A stretch of DNA of 64,000 nucleotides. It comes from Rana temporaria. Taxonomy: Eukaryota > Chordata > Amphibia > Anura > Ranidae. Positions 22,457 through 33,251 of the stretch are shown piece by piece. The translations under genes were made by a program, and so were the position numbers. The notes under the pieces were generated by a model. It worked only from the letters and a program-made list of their open reading frames with translations. It had not been told where the DNA came from and made no database searches. Location of the stretch: NCBI RefSeq assembly GCF_905171775.1, contig NC_053491.1, positions 397,451,838 to 397,515,837 on the forward strand. The letters run 5' to 3'. Each line of letters starts with the position of its first letter. The first letter of the stretch is position 1.

Positions 22457-23092
22457 AACGCATCTATGTTCAAAATGTAAAATGTATTAATTTGTAAACT
22501 GTATTTTAATTATTTTTAGCCTACTTCTATTTAACTCAGTTCATCCTTTGCGATTTGGAATTGCATGCAGAATTGCCACAATTCTGCCTTTGACTCCAAA
22601 TTGCAGTGGCAATCGCAGCACAACATGTGGCACACATTTGGGTGCCATTGTCCTTTAATGGCACTCCAAATGCGATGCGATTCTGCTGCAATTGTGGGGC
22701 GGCAATTGCAGCAAACTACGCCTTTAATAATCACATGAAGCTTGCTTCTTTTCGGGGTGAAAAATGTGCATAGGGCACTCCATTCATGTGAATGGGCTTG
22801 CCTCTATGCAAGATGCAAAACTGTGTGCAAGTTGCTGAAATAAAATCATGAGTGTTCCTGCTACGCAAAAATGTGAATGATCCTAAAGTTTGTAAACTTA
22901 CTTTGTGAAGATCCCACACATTTACTTACAGGAATTCTGTAACACATATTCACTATGCCCTATTGATAGGCACTGCCGTGTCACACTTTTCACAGAACCT
23001 GCCCTCTGAAATACAGAAGTGCTGAGGAGGAGGAATTTTAGGAGGTGGAAGTCAGTACAGGAATCGCAGCTTGCAGGTCTTTCATCAGAGTC
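22457..23092. other. Intron-like sequence, nothing recognised
   Basis: AT-rich, with internal repeats of ATTGC/GCAAT type at 22550-22710 that look like a degenerate foldback. No gene is seen. Confidence 0.35.
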
Positions 23093-23587
23093 GGTGACGA
23101 ATCAGAATGTGAAATGGAAGTGACGCTCCGTCGCCGCCATCTTGCTACACACCGCACTCCTCAATAGTAACGATACACTGAGAAGGGGAAAGCGGACATC
23201 TTTTTACACCCACCAGAGTTTTGCATTTTACACTTTTTTTTACAGTAAAGTCAGTTTATATAGTGATATACAGTACTTAGAACTCGGTCTTGTTGATGTT
23301 GAATTTTAAAAAGCAGCAATGTTCTGTCAGTTTTGCAAACCTGTGAGATCAGCAGGTTTGCCGCTGCTTTTAAAATTCAACAACTAACCAGTAAGAGTTC
23401 CAAGTATTGTATTTCACTATATAAACTCACTTTACTGTTAAAAATAAGTGTAAGATGCATAACTCTGGTGGGTGTAACAAGATGTCCGCTTCCCCTTCTC
23501 AATGTATCGTTACTATGGAGGAGTGCAGGGCATAGCAAGATGGCAGCAACGGAACGTCACTTCCATTACACATTCTGATGGGTCACC
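23093..23587. mobile_element. Foldback element, about 495 bp
   Basis: The two halves are inverted copies: 'CAGAATGTG-AATGGAAGTGA', 'GCGGACATCTT', 'CACCCACCAGAGTT' and 'TATATAGTGA' in the left arm pair with complements in the right, with the centre near 23340 where 'GCAGCAATG' faces 'CCGCTGC'. Terminal duplications are not clear, so the superfamily is undetermined. Confidence 0.65.
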
Positions 23588-24351
23588 TAATCTGATGGAA
23601 CAGAGGCAGCAAGGTACCATGGGATATATAGTCCTTAGAAAGTGAAAGTAAACAGCAGAGGAGACGCTGCAAAGCATGCAGGGAATTCAGGAAGTTGTGG
23701 AAAGAGATCGCCAGCAGACAGACAGCACCCACAACATGAAAGGAGATTTTTCAAGTAAGCTTAAACTAGATTGCCATTAAAAAAATATTGTTTGTATTGC
23801 CATTACAATGCTGATGTATGTTATACAATGAAAACAATGCTACTTGGCCCCTGTACAAGCCAAACATATGTTGCAGTTGATGTGCTAAGGTAGGGATTGG
23901 GAATCTCCACAGATTAAAGGCCACATTCATAGAGGAGTACCTATATGTAGACCTGTGTGAAGGGCCATCTTTGCCCACATCTGGGAACCCGAACTTACAC
24001 ATCTGTCAATTTGGGACTAGCAGCTATGACAGTGCAGCTATGACAATGGGACAGCCTGGCGTGTGGATGTACAAATACCTTGTGCATCGCTTGCGGGCAA
24101 AGATGGCCCTCTGCACAGGTGTACAGAAATGCCCACATGATTAAGGCCTTTTTGCAGTCACAATATGTACCTAGGTGCATACAAGGACTTCTATTATTTT
24201 ATATGGCAGCTGCCTATATAGAATATGCTGTATGCACAGTATTAGGTTCAAGGAGAATTGGAAGATGTGCCAGCCCCGGACAGGCAGTCCAGTGATAAAT
24301 TACTTCTTCTATGGGATTCAGTACCCCAAAAAACATGACTGTCCTCTAACC
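23588..24351. other. Intron-like sequence with degenerate repeats
   Basis: 'GCAAAGATGGCCCT' near 24096 faces 'AGGGCCATCTTTGC' near 23961, indicating a diverged inverted repeat of about 250 bp centred near 24030. No gene is seen. Confidence 0.4.
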
Positions 24352-24539
24352 CAACCTTTTTCAACTAGGGCACCTTGAGGTTTCTTCAAGGGTGTCTTGG
24401 AAAGATGCCCAAAAATGGTGTATAAGCCAGCGTGTGGATAAAGGGTGCCTTTTTAGTTACACAAAGCTACGGGTTTGTATTGTGCACCATTACAATCTTC
24501 TAGCTGCTAGTGTCCTAATCCAGGGATGAAACGATAATC

Positions 24540-25105
24540 CTGTCATTTTAGAAAACTTTGGTTAGGCCTCATCTAGAGTACTCTGTATAGGTGTGGTCAC
24601 CAGTCCTCTGTAGGGACGTACTGGAGCTAGATAGAGTCCAAAGAAGGGCAACAAAACTAATAAGGGGACTGGCCCCCCTTAATTATGAGGAACGACTACA
24701 AGCACCAAATGTATTCTCGCGGGAGAAGCAACGCTTGAGAGGGGACACGATAGTGATGTACAAATACCTCAATGGTGATCCCAGCATAGAAAAAAAACAA
24801 CTATTCAGCCTCAGGGAGTGTACAAGGACATGGGGCCACACAAGGAGTTTGGAGGAGAAGCGTTTTAACCTTAAACTGCGCCAGGGGGGTTTTCACCGTC
24901 AGAGCAATAAGGATGTGGAACTCTCTTCCACAATCGGTGGTGGCAGCGGGGAGTATGGATATTTTTAAGACTCTTGGATGTGCATCCTAAAAAGCACAAC
25001 ATACAGGCATATGGGAAATAATTATAGACACTGACACACGTGCACCTACACAGGTTGAACTGGATGGACTATTGTCTTTTTTCAACCTTACCTACTATGT
25101 AATGA
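24540..25105 (+). mobile_element. CR1-like LINE 3' fragment
   Basis: The plus frame reads DVLELDRVQRRATKLIRGL, then YEERL and LRGDTIVMYKYLNG. This is the conserved C-terminal end of CR1/L2-clade reverse-transcriptase proteins (E-x-V-Q-R-R-A-T-K). After about 24870 frames shift. The non-coding tail 'GGACTATTGTCTTTTTTCAA' followed by CCTTACCTACTATG is the family's characteristic 3' end. Heavily truncated and inactive. Confidence 0.8.
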
Positions 25106-25399
25106 CCAATAGCATCATCAGTTGATGAGGAGGATGTCAATCACCTCTTTGTTTAACCCTCCCTTGCCCCTCTCCATCAGCGTTGGGGGTCACATTAGCT
25201 GAGTGATGGAGAAAAACTTAGGGAGAAGAGAAACATTGGAATACTAGTCAGTACCAATTTGCAGAAGTGTATTTGCGTTGGAGGAATAAAATCACCTCTA
25301 ATGTTGGGTGTCCTACTTGGACTTGTGGATGTTGTTGCATTATGTAAAACTTTAAGAATAGCTTTTACATTTTAGAATGGGGTGCCTCAAAACTGTCCA

Positions 25400-25512
25400 T
25401 CATTTTTAAAGGGTGCCTTGAAATTGTCCATCATTTTTAAAGGGTGCCTTGAAATTGTCCATCATTTTTAAAGGGTGCCTTGAGATTGTCCATCATTTTT
25501 AAAAAGGTGCCT
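25400..25512. repeat. 31-bp tandem repeat, about four units
   Basis: Units of TGTCCATCATTTTTAAAGGG plus TGCCTTGAAAT repeat four times, near identical, at the right side of the hAT-like element. Confidence 0.9.
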
Positions 25513-25547
25513 TGACTAAAAAAAGGTTGAGAAACCCTGCTCTAACC

Positions 25548-26217
25548 ATAGTTTTCAATGGTGCTGGTAAAGCACATCCTACCAAATTGTGTCTTTTTTA
25601 CTACCACTTCTTATCCTCCGTTATCTTACTTCCTCCTGACAGTGCTAACCCCCTTTTCTCTGTAACTGCAGTTTATTTTTTTCCCTTTCACAAAATTTAG
25701 CTGGGTGACTGGCTCACGGAACTTTAATATAAAATGATGGTGTTTTATAATAAGCCGTGGCTGGTCTTTCCTAGAAAATGCATATCTATTCCTCGTGTCT
25801 CATTTCCCCCAGTTCCTTCACAATGCAACCACTTGCAAGCATGGCTCTCACTCGTTTTTTCCATTCTATAAATGTAGCACATTTTGCAGTTTCCACAAAT
25901 TTTGAAAATGAATGTGTAATTCTATGATCATGGAAAAGGAATAATAAGAAAATAATATAAATTGCTAGAAGTAACAATGTATAAAACATTTACTAAGTGA
26001 TGACTTACAAATTAAGGCATTTTAACTATGTCCCAGTCTGGCCATACTCACTACCAGTGGAACCAAGTTCGTTTTCGCTATACCTCTCCCATAAAGAAGT
26101 ACAAACACAGAAGCAAAATCCTCAGTGCACATTTGTGGATGGAACTTCAAATATAGTAAACAGAAGTATGTCTTGGAGTGAAATTCTAGGCAAAAATCAG
26201 AATCTCAATATCCTAAT
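25548..26217. other. Intron-like sequence, nothing recognised
   Basis: AT-rich, no supported feature. Confidence 0.4.
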
Positions 26218-26219
26218 TA

Positions 26220-26696
26220 CAGTGAAACCTCAGATTGTGAGCGCATCGAGGCCTTCGGGTAATGACTGCGCTCCCAATAAGCATTTTTATAAATAAATAA
26301 GTAAATAAATAAATAAATGTGGATTACGAGCGTTTTGCAATATGATCAGTGTTGAAAAAATAAATAAAAATGTCTTACTCGTTTGCAAGCGTGGTCTTGC
26401 AAGACCAGCAGGATTCAAGCCTCTTGGGTATACAGTACCGCATTTAGCCAGAGGTGCGGGGGTGACAGTGACGCTCAAACACACTCCGTTCCCGAGTGAC
26501 TCTGAGCATCTCCGAGCATCTCCAGTGCCCCCGCACCTCTGGCCACATGCGGTACTGCATAGACAAGCAGTGGCTGTGGAACGGATTATCCAAGTTTCCA
26601 TTATTTCCTATGGGGAAACTCGCTTTCATATACGAGTGCTTTGGATTACAAGCATACTTCTGGAACTAATTATGCTCGTAACCCAAGGTATTACTG
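26220..26696. mobile_element. Tigger/mariner-like MITE
   Basis: TA flanks both ends. The ends are CAGTGAAACCTCAGATTGTG at left and GCTCGTAACCCAAGGTATTA plus CTG at right. An internal inverted pair (AGAGGTGCGGGGG near 26450 and CCCCCGCACCTCT near 26527) makes a foldback. Ends of this kind (colour 'cctcGGATTACGAGC') are typical of Tigger-derived MITEs. Confidence 0.7.
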
Positions 26697-27061
26697 TATA
26701 TCCCCCATACATTCAGTACAGTCTGTCCTACATTACTCCCAGCCCTAGAATCTTGGTATTTGTACCCATCTGAGGACTGTGTGAAATGACCGATTATGTT
26801 ATATGTAAACAAACAATACAAAAATAAATCTTATTCGCTCTCTTTTGGCCTGCTAAAAATACAAATAAACATGTTTTTTTCTATCCTTTGGTAGATGAAG
26901 AACACACCTGTTGGTCCTGCCACAAATCATGTGAGCTGCCCTCTACCTTGTGCATAGTTTACTTTTTTGATATGGGGGTCATCCAGTGAGACCCCCAACA
27001 TCACCAAAGGGCCACACATTAATTTCAATGAATATCAGAGACAGCAGACACACAACAGGAT
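26697..27061. other. Intron-like sequence, nothing recognised
   Basis: No gene and no paired repeat are seen. Confidence 0.4.
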
Positions 27062-27425
27062 ATAGCAAAGACTATAGGCATGATACAAGAGATGGTCAGA
27101 GATTGGAGACATGATACGAGAGATGGTCAGAAACTGCGTACAAATCAAGACATAGTCAGAGATTGGAGACGTGATACAGGAGATGGTCAGAGATTGGAGA
27201 CATGATACAGGAGATGGGTCAGAGATTGGAGACATGATACAGGAGATGGTCAGAGATTGGAGACATGATACAGTAGATGGTCAGAGATTGGAGACATGAT
27301 ACAGGAGATGGTCAGAGATTGGGGACATAATACAAGACATGGTCAGAGATTGGAGACATAATAAAAGAGATGGTCAGACATAGCAGACATAATACAAGAG
27401 ATGGTCAAAGATTGTGGACTTTATA
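27062..27425. repeat. 31-bp minisatellite, about eleven units
   Basis: Units of GATGGTCAGAGATTGGAGAC plus ATGATACAGGA repeat, degenerate at both ends. Central units are near identical, with one 32-bp unit (extra G) near 27214. Confidence 0.9.
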
Positions 27426-27821
27426 CAAGTCAGATACTATGGACATACTGTGCTGCAGGTGACTGTCGGACACTGTGAAAATGCTATAGAAGTTGTTGGA
27501 GACTGGGGACACACATTAGGAGACACATTACATAAGACTGCTAGAAATCACTACAACAACAGGGCAAAATGAAAAAACGGATTAGTGTCTGCAAAGGCTT
27601 TAAAGGCTGCACAAAATGTTCCAAAGGGTGGCATGTGGCCAGCAGGCTGCAGGTTGGGCACCAGGGCACTAAATCAATGGCATCAGAAATATAAAATTAA
27701 CTATGTACCACATGGTGTTCAGGAGTTTTGGTCTGGAGATAAACGCCTGAAACCAAGTAAAATTATTGGTACTTAACCACACCTCAAACTGTGACTGTCA
27801 GCTACGGTTTAGAAAGCCTGA
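27426..27821. other. Intron-like sequence, nothing recognised
   Basis: 'GTGGCCAGCAGGCTGCAGGT' plus TGGGCACCAGGGC at about 27636 looks like a decayed hAT end without a partner. Confidence 0.35.
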
Positions 27822-28398
27822 TGCTGCGTACACACGACCGTTTTTCGGGTTCTAAAAAATTACGTTTTTAAGAGTCTAGAAAAAACAAAGTTTTTTTCAA
27901 CCCGATCATTAAAATGGCCTTGCCTACACACAATCGTGAAAAAAAAAATGCTCTAGCAAAGCGCGGTGACGCACAACGCGTACGACAGCACTATAAAGGG
28001 GAAGTTCCATTTGGATGACGCCACCCTTTGGGCTGCTTTAGCTGATTTTGTGTTAGTAAAAGACGATTCGTGATTTTCGGTCTGTTACAGCGTGATGAAT
28101 GTGCTTACTCCATTACGAATGGTAGTTTTACCAGAACGAGCGCTCCCGTCTCATAACTTGCTTCTGAGCATGCGCAGATTTTTCATGTCGTTAAAGCCTA
28201 CACACGACCATTTTTTACAACCTTAAAAACGACAACGTTAAAAACGTTGTGAAAAATTAGAGCATGTTCGAAAGTTTTTTTGGCCATTTTTTAGAACCCG
28301 AAAAATGCTCTGAAGCCCACACATGATCGTTTTTAATGACATTTAAAAAAAAAAAAATCATTTTTTACAACCCGAAAAATGATTGTGTGTACGCAGCA
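27822..28398. mobile_element. Harbinger-like MITE, TTTTTCGGGTT arms
   Basis: The ends read TGCTGCGTACACACGACCG at left and GATTGTGTGTACGCAGCA at right, then TAA. The middle contains 'GCGCGGTGACGCACAACGCG' and a block that matches, inverted, the interior of 6761-7352. The length is 577 bp and there is no coding content. Confidence 0.75.
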
Positions 28399-29203
28399 TA
28401 AGCCCTTTCCTTCCACATGAGACCTTTTATCTGCTGGTATAGCAGGCCTGGAAAAATGTCCAATGGGCCATGTATCGAACCAGAACCTAAGCCTTACCTC
28501 TTGGTCCTAGTGAAATTTTTTTTTTTTTTTAGCTATTTAATATAGCCTTAGATGTCACACACTGGCTTCTGAACCCCAAATGAATTGCTTATACTTATGG
28601 GTAAAATGGAACTGTGACATCTGGTAAGCTTCCAATGCACTGAAAATGGGTTTTGTTAGGGACCCCATTTCTGGTCTTGGCAGTGCAAAGCCAATTTTAG
28701 ACTTAACAACAACCAGAAAAGTATTTTCAGTTAACTTTATATTCATAAGGAATTCCAGGGTAGGTATTTATAAGACAAGTGACAAAGAAACCGGCTTATG
28801 ATTTGCATGTATAAAATTCTGTCTGCCTATCGAGGCTGACAGATAACATTCCAGCCGCGCAATGCAAATCCCTTCAAAGGTAGCAATTATTTGACAGTTC
28901 TCACATGCACATCAAATGAATTATTCTCCGGTCTCCATTTTTCTTTGGATGTACACGGAAAAGAGGAAAAACACTGGAAAACCAACATAAAAAAAAAAAC
29001 TTCATCAAATATCACAGATCATGCCAAGGCAGAGACTGGTAGTCAAGGAATGTTAATGATCTAGGTCATTCTGCCTCTGCTCTTCAGTTAATGTGATTTA
29101 TCGGTTTAGTGCTGGATCCATTGAACACTGGCAGATTTTAAACCAGGGGTGGCTGAACTTCAGTTTTACTCACGACATAGACAACCACTTTAATTATCAT
29201 GTA
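28399..29203. other. Intron-like sequence, nothing recognised
   Basis: 'ACCAGGGGTGGCTGAACTTC' at about 29142 resembles a hAT left end, probably separated from its right half by the Tc1-like insertion; no right end was confirmed. Confidence 0.35.
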
Positions 29204-30360
29204 CAGTGCCTTGAAAAAGTATTCATACCCCTTGAAAATGTTCTACATTTTGTCATGTTACAACCAAAGACGTAAATCGAAATATTGGGATTTTGTGTGA
29301 TAGAACACCACAAAGTGGCACATAATTGTGAAGTGGAAGGAAAATTATAAATGGGTTTCAACATTTTTTACAAATAAATATCTGAAAAGTGTGGCGTGCA
29401 TTTGTATTCAGCCCCCTTTTACTCTGATACCCCCCAACTAAAATCTAGTGGAACCAATTGCCTTCAGAAGTAACCTAATTAGAAAATAGCATCCACCTGT
29501 GTGTAATTTAATCTCAGTATAAATACAGGATAAGGAACATACCAGACAGGTCAGGGATAAAGTTGTGGAGAAGTTTAAAGCAGGGTTAGGTCATAAAAAA
29601 AATATCCCAAGCTTTGAACATCTCACGGAGCACTATTCAATCCATCATCCAAAAATAGAAAAAGAGAATGGCACAACTGCAAACCTACCAAGATAGGGCC
29701 ATCCACCTAAACTTTTAGGCTGGGCAAGGAGAGCATTAATCAGAGGCACAGCCAAGAGGCCCATGGTAACTCTGAAGGAGCTGCAGAGATCCACAGCTCA
29801 GGTGGGAGAATCTGTCCACAGGACAACTATTAGTCGTGCACTCCACAAATCTGGCCTTTATGGAAGATTAGTAAGAAAAAAAGCAGTTTCTGAAAGAAAG
29901 TCATGAGAAGTCCCGTTTGCGAGAAGCCATGTGGGGGACACAGCAAACATGTGGAAGAAGGTGATCTGGTCAGAGGAGGCCAAAATTTTACTTTTTGGTC
30001 TAAAAGCGAGTGTGGTGGGAAACTAACACTGCACATCACCATGAACATGGTGGTGGCAGCAGCAGGTTGTGGACATGCTTTTCTTCAGCAGGGACAGGGA
30101 AGTTGGTCAGAGTTGATGGGAAGATGGATGGAGCCAAATACAGGGCAATGGAGTTGGAGCTGTAATTGCAGAGAAAGGAGGTTCTACAAAGTATTGACTC
30201 AGGGGGGCTGAATACAAATGCACGCCACGTTTTTTACATTATTGTAAAATAAATTGAAAACCCATTTATCATTTTTCTTCCACTTCACAATTATGTGCCA
30301 CTTTGTGTTGGTCCATCACATAAAATCCCAATAAAATAAATTTATGTTTTTGGTTGCAAC
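29204..30360 (+). mobile_element. Tc1-like element, degenerate, right end truncated
   Basis: The element starts CAGTGCCTTGAAAAAGTATT after TA. Inner inverted blocks 'GGGATTTTGTGTGATAGAAC' and 'CACAAAGTGGCACATAATTG' near the left end pair with 'CACAATTATGTGCCACTTTG' and 'ATCACATAAAATCCCAATA' at the right. About 60 outer bases of the right end are missing: homology stops at 'TTTTTGGTTGCAAC'. It is a different family from the Tc1 at 33252. Confidence 0.85.
29560..30190 (+). pseudogene. Tc1-like transposase remnant
   Basis: The region between the terminal repeats keeps recognisable Tc1 transposase nucleotide blocks: 'CAGAGGCACAGCCAAGAGGC', 'ACTCTGAAGGAGCTGCAGAG', 'CATGTGGAAGAAGGTG' followed by 'CTGGTCAGAGGAGGCCAAAA' (the place of the first catalytic Asp; here E-E-A rather than D-E-T) and 'GGTGGCAGCAGCAGGTTGTG'. 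The reading frame is broken by several stops and indels, and the region downstream that should hold the second Asp and the Glu is largely deleted. Not functional. Confidence 0.75.
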
Positions 30361-30663
30361 CAGTTAGCTGGCAAACCATTAATAAGCCCCAATGTCCTTA
30401 TCGTTATGTGCATCCACAAGCACACTTCTCCTAAAGAGGACAATAGAAGTAAATTCCAGGAAACCTGTATTTTGTCTCTTCTTATCTCTTGTGTACCAAG
30501 AGATAAGCAAACACATTTAATTTCACATGGCAAGCTTCATTCTCCATGGTGTAGATCCTAGGTCTGGTATTTTTTTTTTACGTCAGTTTATTCATCCGTC
30601 TATTTGTAAGTGAGAGGCAAAAAGAAACCTGCAGTGTCTGTTCCAGTATAACAAGCAGGACTG
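30361..30663. other. Intron-like sequence, nothing recognised
   Basis: Short AT-rich stretch without a supported feature. Confidence 0.4.
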
Positions 30664-30666
30664 TTA

Positions 30667-31030
30667 TGCCTAGTACACACGATCAGTTTTCCTGGCGGTA
30701 AAAAGTTCACCGGGAAAACCAAGGGGAAAACCGAGAACCTGCTTGGTAACTTTTTCCCCCTACACACAACCGGGTTTCCCGACAGCAAAACTGCCATGAG
30801 AGCTTTGGTCGGGAAACATGGCCGTGCGTATGCTCCACCACAGTCTTTTCCCATAGGAAAACTGCCGGCTTAAAAAACGGCGGGAAAAAAGAGAGCTGGT
30901 TCTCTTTTTTTCCTGGCAGTTTTTTGTTAGGAAAACTGCGATGGAGCATACACATGGCTGGGATTACCGGCAAGAAGCTCTCAAAGCAGTTTTCCCAACG
31001 GACGGGAAAACCGGTCGTGTGTATGAGGCA
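30667..31030. mobile_element. Harbinger-like MITE with TTA duplication
   Basis: TTA at 30664-30666 and 31031-31033. The ends are TGCCTAGTACACACGATCAG at left and GTCGTGTGTATGAGGCA at right. The arms are very similar to 9129-9500 ('CTGGCGGTAAAAAGTTCACC', 'ATGAGAGCTTTGGTCGGGAA'). Confidence 0.8.
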
Positions 31031-31036
31031 TTAGAG

Positions 31037-31596
31037 CAGTGGTTCTCAACCTACTAATGCCGTGACCCCTTGATAAAATTTCCCAAGTTGTGGGGACCCC
31101 TAACAGTAAAATTATTTTTGTAGCGTGGGTTGTCAGCACCCAAGCCATGACAAGTAATTTTCTCCTAAACCACAGACATTTAGCGCTCCCCGAGTCCTTT
31201 TAATGGCAACTATAATCACACTCACTGTGTCTCCGGCTTCACTGTGTCTCTGACTTTGTGGTTTCTCGCAGCAGTGACACCTATGCCGAAATCAGGAGAT
31301 GGGGTCTCCTTTAGCCCATCCCACTTCACATTCCTCACCAGTCAGCTGACCTCAAGTCTCTGCCCCAGCAATGCTGTGAACTGAATGGGCACCTGCGAAA
31401 AGGCTGAGTGGGGGGCCGTGGGCTCCAGGAACAACCCAGCTGGGCAGCCACAGGCTCCAGGGACAGCCTGGCTGGGTGGCTGCAAAAAGGCTGGGAGAGT
31501 GGTGCGGGCTTCAGGAATAGCCCAGGATTCGGTGACCCCTGGCAAATTGTCATTTGACCCCCGAGGGGGTCACGACCCCCAGGTTGAGAACCACTG
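31037..31596. mobile_element. hAT-like element with perfect 8-bp duplication
   Basis: CATTAGAG at 31029-31036 and 31597-31604. The ends are CAGTGGTTCTCAACCT at left and AGGTTGAGAACCACTG at right, exact inverted repeats. The interior is non-coding, with tandem 'GGGCAGCCACAGGCTCCAGG'-like motifs at 31440-31500. Confidence 0.9.
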
Positions 31597-31748
31597 CATT
31601 AGAGGAACACCATATTACTGATGTGTGATTGACCAAGTTCTTTTACATGTGACTGTTGAAATCCAAATTAACCTTTTGAAAGCTCCAACAAGTCAGTTTG
31701 AAGCGTACGCAATTAAAGGTGAGCATGTACTGTTGAAAATTGGAGATA

Positions 31749-32157
31749 TTAAAGTGGTTCTTCACCTCAGAAACAAACATTTAACAGCTAAACATACTGT
31801 TATAATAATAGGATACTTACCTGTTCCAGGATCCACTGCGGTTCACACCTGAGCCGGCTCATCGGCCATCAGGCACCAGCATATTTACTTTGGTAAGCCA
31901 ACTGTGGCTGCTTGGAGCTTCACAGCCGCCTTCCCGCTGTGCATGCTTAAGCCGAGCTGTGCTCTACGAATGGTTCTGCAGCTTTCTGGGACTTGTAAGC
32001 TTCTGCTTGGATCGTTGTGGCGATCCGACAGGAAGTGGAAGCATATACATGTCAAAAACAGGTACCTGCTCCCCCCTAAAAGAATGAAGTGCCAAAACTG
32101 AGGGGAGGAGGAGGCAGACAAGCAGCGCTTCCCCTTTTGGGTGATATTCCGCTTTAA
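31749..32157. mobile_element. T2/Kolobok-like MITE
   Basis: TTAA at both ends, with AGTGGTTCTTCACCTCAG at left and TTGGGTGATATTCCGCT at right. It shares its interior ('GGATCCACTG', 'GGTACCTGCTCCCCCCTAAA') with the element at 18609-19013. Confidence 0.75.
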
Positions 32158-33250
32158 TTGACCATTTTATTTTGCCCTGAATTGGCCAAAGTTGTTTCCA
32201 AAGTAACAATGGTGCTAAAGAACAAACACTGGTATTTTTGCTAATCACTACAAGATAACTTTCAAGCTAAAAGCTATACATAGGTCAAGTACTGTAAGTC
32301 TGCGGGGGTCAGGCCATGTCATCTCTTTGAAACATTCATACGCATTTGTAATAAGTAAGGCCCCTTTCACAGTGTGCAGAGACAGACCAGTCGTCTGCCG
32401 CCTCAGTGGGGATCAACAGAGCAATCCCCGCTGAGCAAGCGGATGTTTAAAAACGGATCCTCACGGGATCCGCAGGTGTGAAAGGGACCTAATTCTGGCA
32501 GACAGTGTGCTTGTAATCATAAAAAATAAAGTAAAATAAAATCCAAGGTAATATTTAGCCAATAGTACAAACAAATCGCCACTGCCCCACCTATAACTGA
32601 CCTTCGCAGCAAGGAGCACATGGAAAGGAGATGCAGGAGAGTCCTGTGTGTGCCTGTGACTCAGTTTCAAGTCTGAACTCAGACAAAAATTCAGACCTGA
32701 AACAGTGAATGGGGAACGCACCGGACCCCCTGCAGCGAGCCGCTCCACACTCAGTGTGAACCCAGCATTAGTCATGCCTAGGTGACAAACCAGTCACAAC
32801 CAAGCAACCCCAAACTGATTGAATGTGGTATCCTAATACAGAGCTGAAAATAAATTGGAAAGTAACTTTGATTTTTTAAAACCAAACCCCAGGAGCCTGA
32901 TCACTTTTGACCCTTTGCTGTCCCCATCTAGAATAAAAGGGCTTTTAAATGTAAAAAAACTAAAAACTAAAAAAACACCTTTATTTTTTGAGTAATTAAT
33001 GCTTTGATTTTGTGTGAGGTCATTGGCTCCCAAAACAAAGGATCTCCCTGTAGTAAGGTTACCTGGTAAAACAAGCAATTACTTTGGTGACAAGAATAGT
33101 GGTTGGTAGAGTTGGTCTAACAGATCGGGCCGAGTAAAAGTTCGGCCCAAACATTGCTTTCAACCCCTTGTGACGTCATCGACCCAACATGCACCGGTTG
33201 GGGATGTCACAAGGAGGGCGGTGCCACCAGCTGGCCCCACCCTTACCTAT
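32158..33250. other. Intron-like sequence with MITE fragments
   Basis: 'AAGGCCCCTTTCACAGTGTG' at 32358 and 'CAGGTGTGAAAGGGACCT' at 32473 are the ends of a short CCCCTTTCACAC-type MITE (32358-32491). 'CTCAGTGTGAACCCAGCATT' at 32750 ends another. At 33110-33245 a block with 'AAAGTTCGGCCCAAAC' and 'CCTTGTGACGTCATCGACC' is the target of the Tc1 insertion and is probably itself a dispersed repeat. Confidence 0.5.
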
Positions 33251-33251
33251 A

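Larger units (their letters stand above)
24352..25539. mobile_element. hAT-like element with 8-bp duplication, hosting a LINE piece
   Basis: CTCTAACC occurs at 24344-24351 and 25540-25547. The right end reads GGTTGAGAAACCCTG. The left end starts CAACCTTTTTCAACTAGGGC and appears to lack about nine terminal bases. Both ends contain a GGCACC/GGTGCC stretch just inside. A CR1-like LINE fragment and a 31-bp tandem repeat lie inside. Confidence 0.75.
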
